The notes beneath the pieces were generated by a model. It was not told the origin of the DNA and did no database searches. It worked only from the letters and a program-made list of their open reading frames with translations. Below are positions 1 to 8,749 of a stretch of DNA of 12,836 bases, piece by piece; position 1 is the stretch's first letter, and each line of letters begins with the position of its first letter. Made by a program: the position numbers and the translations under genes. The stretch comes from Egicoccus sp035462025 (GTDB lineage: Bacteria > Actinomycetota > Nitriliruptoria > Nitriliruptorales > Nitriliruptoraceae), in NCBI GenBank assembly GCA_035462025.1, contig DATHUR010000101.1:1-12836 (forward strand), in the 5' to 3' direction.

Positions 1-2805
<2,805 letters not shown>

Positions 2806-2829
2806 TCGCCCGGTCCCGCCCGGCCGCTC

Positions 2830-2842
2830 CTCGCGACGCGAG
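2830..2842. repeat. 13-bp palindrome downstream of uvrA
   Basis: CTCGCG-A-CGCGAG is a perfect inverted repeat 24 bp after the uvrA stop codon and touching the first operator-like repeat. As RNA it can form only a short stem (5 bp with a 3-nt loop) and no T-run follows, so it is at best a weak terminator for uvrA. It could equally be a protein-binding site or chance in GC-rich DNA. Confidence 0.3.
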
Positions 2843-2879
2843 ACAAGTTTGCTTGACATCGCGACAAGTCTGGTTGACA
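2842..2879 (+). promoter_or_regulatory. Two 17-bp direct repeats, putative operator of the Xre regulator
   Basis: GACAAGTTTGCTTGACA (2842-2858) and GACAAGTCTGGTTGACA (2863-2879) agree at 15 of 17 bases and start 21 bp apart, two helical turns, so both would present the same DNA face. The first copy contains the inverted half-sites CAAG-N4-CTTG; in the second they are imperfect (CAAG/GTTG). The pair lies immediately upstream of a small helix-turn-helix gene and overlaps its predicted promoter. By the usual logic of Xre-family repressors, autoregulation by the product of 2888-3145 is the simplest reading. The repeats are seen directly; the binding partner is inferred. Confidence 0.6.
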
Positions 2880-2881
2880 CT
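2853..2881 (+). promoter_or_regulatory. Predicted promoter of the Xre-membrane-GNAT unit, probably leaderless
   Basis: A perfect TTGACA -35 hexamer (2853-2858) is followed after 17 bp by GACACT (2876-2881), a poor -10 match that keeps A at position 2 and T at position 6. The ATG at 2888 begins 6 nt after this hexamer, about where transcription would start, and no Shine-Dalgarno sequence precedes it. That fits a leaderless mRNA, which is common in Actinomycetota. A second TTGACA (2874-2879) belongs to the second repeat and has no useful -10. Confidence 0.5.
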
Positions 2882-2887
2882 GCCGGC

Positions 2888-3145
2888 ATGGGACGCACAC
2901 CGGAAGCCGCCCGCGACAACACGGTCCGCCGTGCCCGGCGCGCCATGGACCTGACCCAGGCCGACCTGGCCGAGCAGGTCGGCGTGAGCCGGCAGACGAT
3001 CGTGGCGCTCGAGAGCGGCGGCTACGCGCCGTCGGTCTACCTCGCGCTCGCGCTCGCCGACGTCCTCGGAACCAGCGTCGAGTCGCTGTTCGGGCCGACC
3101 ACGACCGCCGGCGTCGCCGGCACCGCCCCAGGGGAGACGCCATGA
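2888..3145 (+). CDS. Small Xre/Cro-type helix-turn-helix regulator
   Basis: This 85-residue protein is almost entirely one HTH domain (about residues 13-68). Recognition-helix residues VGVSRQTIVALESGGYAPS and the tail LALALADVLGTSVESLF match the YozG/YgzD-like group of compact Xre regulators, usually single-domain DNA-binding dimers. The ATG at 2888 is chosen because the fold begins just after it. An in-frame TTG at 2849 would place the operator-like repeats inside the coding region and add residues unlike the family. The gene overlaps the next one by four bases (ATGA). In this regulator group the partner is often a small membrane protein, as here. The C-terminal Gly/Thr/Pro tail (69-85) is probably disordered. 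The direct targets, beyond probable autoregulation, and any ligand are unknown. Confidence 0.85.
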   Translation: MGRTPEAARDNTVRRARRAMDLTQADLAEQVGVSRQTIVALESGGYAPSVYLALALADVLGTSVESLFGPTTTAGVAGTAPGETP

Positions 3146-3663
3146 ACCGCGAGGACGAGACCACGCTGCCCGCCACCGACGGCCCGTTCATGCGGGCCGC
3201 GGCGGTGCTGGCCGACCTCGACAGCCCGTTCTACGCCGAGGAGCGCGAACGCGACGTCTGGAACGAGGCGTCGGCGGTGGGCTTTCAGTTCCTGCTGTGG
3301 ACCATCCCGGGGTTCGCCGCCATCGCGCTGTGGCTCGCCGGACGTGCCGCCCTGCCCTACGTGGTCGGGGCGCTGGCGCTGTGCATGGTCGGGGCGGTGG
3401 TCACCGTGACGTACGCGGCCCGACTCGGGGTCGATCCGACCGAACGTCGTCCCCTCGAGGGCGGTCGGGCGGTGGTCTACGGCCTCTTGCTCCTGGTCCT
3501 GGCGGGCGGTCTCGTCCGTGCGGTGCTCCCGGTGGCGGGCGATCCGACGATTCCGAGTTTCCTGCGCGGGTTCGCACAGGGCAGCCTCGTCGGATTGCCC
3601 CTCGGGCTGTCGGGGGCGGCGGTCGGGCTGTGGCTCGACGCCCGCCGGCGCGCCCGAGGATGA
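3142..3663 (+). CDS. Four-helix integral membrane protein of unknown function
   Basis: This 173-residue protein has a charged N-terminal region (about 1-45, containing YAEERERDVWNEASAVGFQ) and four hydrophobic segments at roughly 46-67, 70-92, 109-131 and 145-165, ending in a basic tail RRRARG that the positive-inside rule would place in the cytoplasm. The start ATG overlaps the regulator stop (ATGA), with GGGGAG at 3131-3136 as ribosome binding site. I do not recognise a named function or catalytic motif. The EERERDVWNEAS stretch before the first helix looks family-defining and resembles membrane partners found beside small Xre regulators in other Gram-positives. Sensing or modulating the adjacent regulator is a guess from context only. 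Confidence 0.8.
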   Translation: MNREDETTLPATDGPFMRAAAVLADLDSPFYAEERERDVWNEASAVGFQFLLWTIPGFAAIALWLAGRAALPYVVGALALCMVGAVVTVTYAARLGVDPTERRPLEGGRAVVYGLLLLVLAGGLVRAVLPVAGDPTIPSFLRGFAQGSLVGLPLGLSGAAVGLWLDARRRARG

Positions 3664-4163
3664 CGTCGACCGGTACTCCGCGGTCCTCCTCCGAGGCTCC
3701 CGGCCGGCACCGGCCCGCGGTGCAGGTGCTCGACCACCGCGACCCCGCCGTCGCCGCGCGCCTGGTCGCGCTGCAACAGGCCGCCTATCGCGTCGAGGCC
3801 GACCTGCTCGGCACCGAGGCGCTGCCGCCCCTGCACGAGTCCGTCGCGGACGTCCGCGCCCTCGACCTGGTGTTCCTCGGCGTCGGCGTCGACCCGGTCC
3901 TCGCCGCGCTCGGCTACCGGGTACGCGACCACGTGCTCGACGTCGACCGCCTGATGGTGGCGCCGACCCACCAGCGACGGGGTCTGGGGCACCGGTTGCT
4001 GGGCTTCGCGCTGGCCGTCGTGCCCCACGCGGTGGCCGAGGTGTCCACCGGGGCGGTCAACGCGCCGGCGCGGCGGCTGTACGAGCGTTGCGGCTTCGCC
4101 GAGGTCGCGACGGGCGAACCGGTGCCCGGCCTGACCGTGGTCACCTACCGCCGGGCCGCTTGA
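3660..4163 (+). CDS. GNAT-family N-acetyltransferase
   Basis: This is a 167-residue acyl-CoA-dependent acetyltransferase of unknown substrate. The GNAT core is clear: strand 4 and the acetyl-CoA pyrophosphate loop read VDRLMVAPTHQRRGLGHRLL (residues 95-114, with the Q-R-R-G-L-G signature), and motif B reads NAPARRLYERCGF (134-146). The fold occupies about residues 20-167; the first 20 residues are Ser/Arg/Pro-rich and may be unstructured. The ATG overlaps the preceding stop (ATGA) and only GAGG directly abutting it is present, so translation probably depends on coupling. A GTG at 3720 in the same frame would remove the disordered lead but has no ribosome binding site. The substrate could be a small amine, an antibiotic or a protein N-terminus; nothing in the sequence decides this. 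Confidence 0.88.
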   Translation: MTSTGTPRSSSEAPGRHRPAVQVLDHRDPAVAARLVALQQAAYRVEADLLGTEALPPLHESVADVRALDLVFLGVGVDPVLAALGYRVRDHVLDVDRLMVAPTHQRRGLGHRLLGFALAVVPHAVAEVSTGAVNAPARRLYERCGFAEVATGEPVPGLTVVTYRRAA

Positions 4164-4216
4164 GCCGAGGCCCGCGCGGTCGACCGGAACGGCAGGACCC
4201 ACGCCCGAGGACGGCC

Positions 4217-5512
4217 ATGACCGCGCCCGCCCCTGCCCGCCATTGGCGTGCGTCCGTGCTCGCTGCGCTCGTGCTGCTCGCCGCGTGGGCGGTGCCCGGC
4301 ACCGCCGCCGCAGCGCCGGACCGCAGCGGGCACGAGCGGATCGCCGAGTCGCGGCTGTTCGAGCGGCACAACCTCGCGCGTACGACTCCGGGCGCGTTCG
4401 GTCAGGACACGGCAACCGCGGTGCCGGCCTTCCTCTGGTCCGAGGACGTCGCCGAGGTGGCGCGCGACTGGGCCGACTCCATGGCCGGCACCGGCGTCCA
4501 GATGCCGAACCCCGACGTCACCGCCCAGGTCTGCTGTGCCATCGCGGTGACCCAGAACGTCGGGTCCGTCGAAGGCGTGCCCTCGCTGACCTATCCGGAC
4601 TACGTCGCTGCCGCCGATCGGATCGTCGAGCTGATCATGGGCAGCCCAGCGGCTCGTGGCCGGATGATGGGCGCCGCGACCACGCAGGTCGGCATCGGTG
4701 CCGCCGTCGACGCCGACGGCAAGCTGTGGGTCGCGGCGGTGTACCGCGCGCCCGACGGGTCGGCCCCGCCCGGCAGCCCGACCTACCCGCACCCACTGCC
4801 CGATCCGCCGCCGCCGTTCGGACCCGAGATCCCCGAGGTGCCCGAGGAACCCGCGGAGGCACCCTCGGAGGAGCCCGAGGACGAACCGGCGCTACAGGAC
4901 CTGACGCCGGCATGCCCGACCGATCTGCCCCGGGCACCGTTCACCGACCTGACACGCCCCTCGGCCGAGCGCTCGGTGTCCTGTCTGGTGTGGTGGGGTG
5001 TCGCCTCCGGCACGACGCCGACGACGTTCACCCCGCACCGCGAGGTGCGGCGCGACCAGATGGCATCGTTCATCGCCCGCTCGATCGAGGAGTCGGGTGG
5101 CCGGCTTCCGGCGGCGGGGGGCCAGATGTTCGCCGACGTGCCCCGCGGCGTGGCACACGCCGACGCGGTCAATCGTCTCGCCGCCGCCGGGATCCTGTCC
5201 GGATCGGACGGACGGTTCCGGCCGGGCGAGAGCCTGTCTCGCGGTGAGATGACCCGGACGCTGGTGCGTGCCTACGAGTTCAGGACCGGCAGGATCGTGG
5301 GGGCACCGACCCGGCAGTGGTTCACCGACGTGGCCGGCACGCCGTACGAGCGCTCGATCAACCAGTCCGCCGAGATGGGCTGGTCCGCCGGCATCGGGGA
5401 CGGCACCTTCCGGCCCACCGACGGCGTCCGCCGCGACCAGATGGCGATCTTCCTGTCGCGCTGGCTCGGCACCCTGGTCGAGCAGGGCGACGCGACCCCG
5501 CCGACCCGCTGA
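4217..5512 (+). CDS. Secreted CAP-domain protein with three C-terminal SLH repeats
   Basis: This 431-residue exported protein starts at an ATG with GAGG six bases upstream. Residues 1-33 form a signal peptide (basic start, Ala/Leu/Val core, cleavage near GTAAAA). Residues about 44-177 are a CAP/SCP-like domain: ERHNLAR, the SEDVAEVARDWADSMA helix and VGIGAAVDADGKLWVAAVYR. The central histidine of the usual CAP tetrad is not visible (MPNPD occupies that stretch), and the GEN motif is TQN (residues 112-114), so the pocket looks degenerate. A Pro/Glu-rich linker (about 182-226) leads to three S-layer-homology repeats at 241-291, 304-355 and 368-418, each with an FTDL/FADV/FTDV start and an F-x-P-x-x-x-V/L-x-R-x-Q/E-M end. 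Such repeats usually hold proteins on the cell-wall surface. It lies 53 bp after the GNAT gene and could be co-transcribed with it. Confidence 0.92.
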   Translation: MTAPAPARHWRASVLAALVLLAAWAVPGTAAAAPDRSGHERIAESRLFERHNLARTTPGAFGQDTATAVPAFLWSEDVAEVARDWADSMAGTGVQMPNPDVTAQVCCAIAVTQNVGSVEGVPSLTYPDYVAAADRIVELIMGSPAARGRMMGAATTQVGIGAAVDADGKLWVAAVYRAPDGSAPPGSPTYPHPLPDPPPPFGPEIPEVPEEPAEAPSEEPEDEPALQDLTPACPTDLPRAPFTDLTRPSAERSVSCLVWWGVASGTTPTTFTPHREVRRDQMASFIARSIEESGGRLPAAGGQMFADVPRGVAHADAVNRLAAAGILSGSDGRFRPGESLSRGEMTRTLVRAYEFRTGRIVGAPTRQWFTDVAGTPYERSINQSAEMGWSAGIGDGTFRPTDGVRRDQMAIFLSRWLGTLVEQGDATPPTR

Positions 5513-5520
5513 CCCGTCAG
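5509..5520. repeat. Inverted repeat containing both convergent stop codons
   Basis: CTGAC-CC-GTCAG holds the TGA of the CAP-SLH gene and the complementary TGA of the channel gene, which are only four bases apart. The two-base centre is too tight for a useful hairpin and there is no T-run on either strand, so no terminator is supported here. Facing TGA codons make part of this symmetry automatic. Confidence 0.35.
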
Positions 5521-6701
5521 TCCGGGCGTGGCTCGCGCCCTCGCTCGAGCCGCAGTTCGGTGGTCTGGTCCCGCTCGTGCTCGTCCGTGTCGGTCGGGCC
5601 CGGGGCCGGTGTCGCGGGTGGGGAGTCGAGCGGACCGACGTCGGGCGGGACGAGCGCGCGCCGACGCGGCTCACGCCGCGGCCCTTCGTCGTGACCGGCA
5701 TCGGTGAGCAGCGGGTAGCCGCTGGCCATGCCGCCGACCTCGACGAGCCGACCCTGCATCCGGATGTTGGCCTGGGTGAACGCCCGGTGCAGGCGCTCGC
5801 GCAACTGCCGGTTGATGTCCCAGTTCGCCATCGGCTTGGTCGGCATGACCAGGCGGATCGACAGGCCCTCGGGCCCGAAGTCCTGCACGCCCCAGATCTC
5901 GGGCGGCCCGATGATGTCGTCGCCCCACACCGGGTCGGCCGCGAGGTCCGACGCGACCTTGTGGATGATGGCCTTGGCGGACGGCACGTCGCTGTCGAGG
6001 GCGAGCGGCACGTCGATCAGCGACCGGCTCCACTCCTGCGACAGGTTGCCGACCTGCTGGACGTGCCCGTTGAGGGTGTGCCACACGATCCCGTCGAGGT
6101 CGCGGATCGAGGTTGCGCGCAGCCCGACCCGCTCGACCTGGCCGATACGGCCGTCGACCTCGATCCAGTCGCCGACCCCGTACTGGTCCTCGATCAGCAT
6201 CGCGATCCCCGAGAGCACGTCGCGGACCAGTTGCTGCGCCCCGAAGCCGATCACGATGCCGGCCAGGCCGGCGCCGGCCAGGATCGGGCGCAGGTCGATG
6301 TGGAGGGTCTGGAGCACGGCGAAGACGGCGATGATCCAGATGACGACGCCCGCGGCGCCGCGCATGACCCCCGTGATCGCGTGCAGGCGCTGGAAGCGGC
6401 GCACGCGGTAGCGGGCGACGTCGAGGGTGCCGCGCCGCTCGCCGCGCTCGAGCCGAGCCTGGATGCGCTTCTCCATGCTGCCGCCGAAGCGGCCGATCGC
6501 CGCGCGCGAGAGGCGGGTGGCCACGTACGCGACCAGGAGTATCAGCAGCAGTCGGACGCCGGCCGTCAGGATGCCGCCACCCTTGGCGACCAGGTCGTTG
6601 CCCGTCACGCGGTACAGGACCTCGCAGACGAAGTCGATCTGCGCGGGCTCGCCGACACCGCAGACGTCGACGAGGTCCTGGCTGGCTTGTGCGAGCAGCA
6701 A
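5517..6701 (-). CDS. MscS-family mechanosensitive ion channel
   Basis: This 394-residue channel is predicted to open under membrane tension and release solutes during osmotic downshock. Helices lie at about 45-65 and 115-133, followed by the pore-lining helix 138-168, rich in Gly and Ala (LAGAGLAGIVIGFGAQQLVRD). The conserved beta domain follows (DQYGVGDWIEVDGRIGQVE, then residues 199-230), then the C-terminal alpha/beta vestibule to about 330. Residues 335-394 are a charged, Pro-rich, probably disordered tail. The TTG at 6701 is the only start downstream of an in-frame stop, has GGAG (plus-strand 6707-6710) five bases upstream, and retains the extracellular C-x11-C and TGN segment that I recall from actinobacterial homologues. 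The gene is divergent from uvrC and convergent with the CAP-SLH gene. Confidence 0.93.
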   Translation of the reverse strand: MLLAQASQDLVDVCGVGEPAQIDFVCEVLYRVTGNDLVAKGGGILTAGVRLLLILLVAYVATRLSRAAIGRFGGSMEKRIQARLERGERRGTLDVARYRVRRFQRLHAITGVMRGAAGVVIWIIAVFAVLQTLHIDLRPILAGAGLAGIVIGFGAQQLVRDVLSGIAMLIEDQYGVGDWIEVDGRIGQVERVGLRATSIRDLDGIVWHTLNGHVQQVGNLSQEWSRSLIDVPLALDSDVPSAKAIIHKVASDLAADPVWGDDIIGPPEIWGVQDFGPEGLSIRLVMPTKPMANWDINRQLRERLHRAFTQANIRMQGRLVEVGGMASGYPLLTDAGHDEGPRREPRRRALVPPDVGPLDSPPATPAPGPTDTDEHERDQTTELRLERGREPRPD

Positions 6702-6731
6702 CGCGGCTCCGGGTCCGGGTGGGTGGCGCCG

Positions 6732-6737
6732 AGCCTA
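6732..6737 (-). promoter_or_regulatory. Possible -10 element for the MscS-type gene
   Basis: On the minus strand this reads TAGGCT, fitting the actinobacterial TANNNT -10 consensus. It would start transcription near 6725, giving a leader of about 24 nt that contains the GGAG ribosome binding site. No good -35 is visible 16-18 bp upstream, so support is modest. Confidence 0.35.
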
Positions 6738-6760
6738 GAGGTCGTGTCCGGGTCGCTGGC

Positions 6761-6766
6761 TACCCT
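6761..6766 (+). promoter_or_regulatory. Possible -10 element giving a leaderless uvrC operon transcript
   Basis: TACCCT matches TANNNT and ends six bases before the GTG at 6773, so transcription would begin at or next to the start codon. No Shine-Dalgarno sequence precedes that GTG, consistent with leaderless translation. The -35 region has no recognisable hexamer. It lies 24 bp from the opposing channel-gene element, so the two promoters would share the same 71-bp gap. Confidence 0.45.
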
Positions 6767-6772
6767 CGGCCC

Positions 6773-8749
6773 GTGCGAAACCCAGCGCTCGCCTTCCGTC
6801 CCGAACCCGGTGCCATCCCCGAGGCGCCGGGCTGTTACCAGTTCAAGGACGCCCACGGCCGTGTCGTCTACGTCGGCAAGGCCAAGTCGCTGCGCCAGCG
6901 CCTGGGCAACTACTTCCAGGCGTGGCACAACATCCAACCGCGGACGCGGGCCATGCTCGAGGCGGCCCGCTCGGTCGAGTGGATCGTGGTCGATTCCGAG
7001 GTCGAGGCGCTCCATCTCGAGTACACGCTCATCCAGCGCCACCGACCGCGCTACAACGTCCGCTACCGCGACGACAAGTCCTACCCCTATCTGGTCCTGA
7101 CCACGTCCGAGGACGTACCCCGTGCCCGGGTGCAGCGCGGCAGGGTGACCAAGGGGGACCTGCGATTCGGCCCGTACGCGCATGCCTACGCGATCCGCGA
7201 GACGCTCGATCTGTTGCTGCGGACCTTCCCGGTACGCACCTGCTCGCAGGGGATCTACGACCGTGCGGCCCGGACCGGCAAGCCCTGCCTGCTGTTCCAC
7301 ATCGACCGCTGCGCCGCGCCATGTGTCGGCAAGGTCTCGCTCGACGAGCATCGCGACCTCGTCGACCGTCTGGCGCGGTTCCTCGACGGCGAGACCGGAC
7401 CGGTCATGCGCCGGCTCGAGGCCGACATGCAGGCCGCCGCCGCCGAGCTGAACTACGAGGCCGCGGCCCGTCACCGCGACCAGCTCACGGCGGTCCGCAA
7501 GGCGCTCGAGAAACAGCAGGTCGTCTCGGCCAGGGCCGAGGACTTCGACGCGATCGCGGTCCACGAGGACGAACTCGAGGCCGCGATCCAGGCCTTCTTC
7601 GTGCGGCGTGGCCGGCTGGTCGGTCGCAAGGGCTGGACGGTCGACAAGGTCGAGCCCCTGTCGACCGCCCAGTTGCTGACCTCGTTCATGCTGCAGTTGT
7701 ACGCCGACCGTGACGACGACATCCCGCCCCAGATCCTGGTGCCGGTCGAACCCGAGGACGCCGAGGCGCTCGGCACCCTGCTCGCCGAGCAGCGACGCAC
7801 CACGCGGGCAGGAACCCGCGGCCGGCCGATCCAGCAGGTGCGCTTCCAGGTACCGCAGCGCGGGGACAAGGTCACCTTCCTCGAGACCGTGACCGAGAAC
7901 GCGCGCGAGGCGTTCCAGCGCGCCAGGCTCAAGCGCGCCAGCGACTTCGACAGCCGCAGCCGGGCGCTCAAGGAACTCCAGGACGCGCTCGACCTCGACG
8001 AGGCGCCGCTGCGCATCGAGTGCTTCGACATCTCGCACCTCGGCGGCACCGAGGTGGTCGCCTCGATGGTGGTGTTCGAGGACGGGCTGCCCAAGAAGTC
8101 GGACTACCGCCGCTTCAAGCTCTCGATCGACCGCAATGACGACTTCGCGTCGATGCAGGAGGTGATCCGGCGCCGCTTCGCACGACTGGCCCAGACCAGT
8201 ACCGCCGAGGACGCCGCCGACACCGACGCCGCCGCCGGCACCGCAACCGCGGACGACCCGGTCGTGCGCCGCTTCGCCTACCCGCCGAACCTGGTGATCA
8301 TCGACGGGGGGCCGGGACAGCTCAACGCGGCGCTGCAGGGCGCCGGGGAACTCGCGACCGCCGACGTCGCCTTCGTGGGCCTGGCCAAGAAGTTCGAGGA
8401 GCTGTGGCTGCCCGGCCGATCGCGACCCGTCGTGCTACCGCGCGGCAGCGAGGCGCTCTACCTCGTCCAACGTGTGCGCGACGAGGCCCACCGGTTCGCG
8501 ATCACCTACCAGCGCAACCGGCGCTCGAAGTCGGTCGCGAGCTCGGCACTCGACGGCGTCGCCGGCGTCGGCCCCACGCGCAAGAAGGCCCTGTTCCGCC
8601 GGTTCGGTTCGGTGACCAACATGCGTCGCGCCAGTATCGAGGACCTGATGGCCGTCCAGGGCGTGTCCCGTACGATCGCGACGGCCGTGCACCAGCACCT
8701 GCACGGCGACGAGGAGACCCGCCGGGCGGTCTCGGAGGAGAACCAGTGA
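6773..8749 (+). CDS. uvrC: UvrABC excinuclease subunit C
   Basis: UvrC makes both incisions around a lesion bound by UvrB. This 658-residue protein has, in order: the GIY-YIG nuclease (about 16-98; GCY at 20-22, YVG at 33-35, LEYTLIQ at 82-88) for the 3' cut; a cysteine region C157, C172, C180, C184 whose X7 and X3 spacing matches the reported 4Fe-4S ligands of E. coli UvrC; a UVR domain that binds UvrB (about 213-248); the RNase H-like nuclease for the 5' cut (D419 in CFDISH, D511 in DGG, H573 in DEAHRFAI); and tandem helix-hairpin-helix motifs (about 592-645). An Ala/Thr/Asp-rich insert sits at about 476-497. The GTG at 6773 is chosen because alignment with M. tuberculosis UvrC begins there; the frame is open further upstream but unlike the family. 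Its last codons carry the ribosome binding site of rapZ. Confidence 0.97.
   Translation: MRNPALAFRPEPGAIPEAPGCYQFKDAHGRVVYVGKAKSLRQRLGNYFQAWHNIQPRTRAMLEAARSVEWIVVDSEVEALHLEYTLIQRHRPRYNVRYRDDKSYPYLVLTTSEDVPRARVQRGRVTKGDLRFGPYAHAYAIRETLDLLLRTFPVRTCSQGIYDRAARTGKPCLLFHIDRCAAPCVGKVSLDEHRDLVDRLARFLDGETGPVMRRLEADMQAAAAELNYEAAARHRDQLTAVRKALEKQQVVSARAEDFDAIAVHEDELEAAIQAFFVRRGRLVGRKGWTVDKVEPLSTAQLLTSFMLQLYADRDDDIPPQILVPVEPEDAEALGTLLAEQRRTTRAGTRGRPIQQVRFQVPQRGDKVTFLETVTENAREAFQRARLKRASDFDSRSRALKELQDALDLDEAPLRIECFDISHLGGTEVVASMVVFEDGLPKKSDYRRFKLSIDRNDDFASMQEVIRRRFARLAQTSTAEDAADTDAAAGTATADDPVVRRFAYPPNLVIIDGGPGQLNAALQGAGELATADVAFVGLAKKFEELWLPGRSRPVVLPRGSEALYLVQRVRDEAHRFAITYQRNRRSKSVASSALDGVAGVGPTRKKALFRRFGSVTNMRRASIEDLMAVQGVSRTIATAVHQHLHGDEETRRAVSEENQ
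8734..8740 (+). promoter_or_regulatory. Ribosome binding site of rapZ inside uvrC
   Basis: GGAGGAG lies five bases before the GTG at 8746 and fixes that codon as the rapZ start, rather than the in-frame ATG at 8794. It is a near-complete anti-16S match, the strongest in the window. Confidence 0.85.

Noticed and set aside
2849..2887. TTG at 2849 as start of the Xre regulator
   Set aside because: It would translate the direct repeats into 13 residues outside the HTH fold; the ATG at 2888 fits the fold and the promoter spacing.
6702..6772. SOS (LexA) box for the uvrC operon
   Set aside because: No GAAC-N4-GTTC-like sequence is present in the intergenic region.
6832..6840. UvrC motif GCY instead of GIY/GVY
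   Set aside because: The central residue is variable in UvrC; Bacillus subtilis UvrC also has GCY as I recall, so it is not unusual.
5268..7100. 610-codon plus-strand open frame spanning the MscS-type gene
   Set aside because: It starts inside the CAP-SLH gene, runs antisense through the whole channel gene and ends inside uvrC in another frame; no domain is visible.
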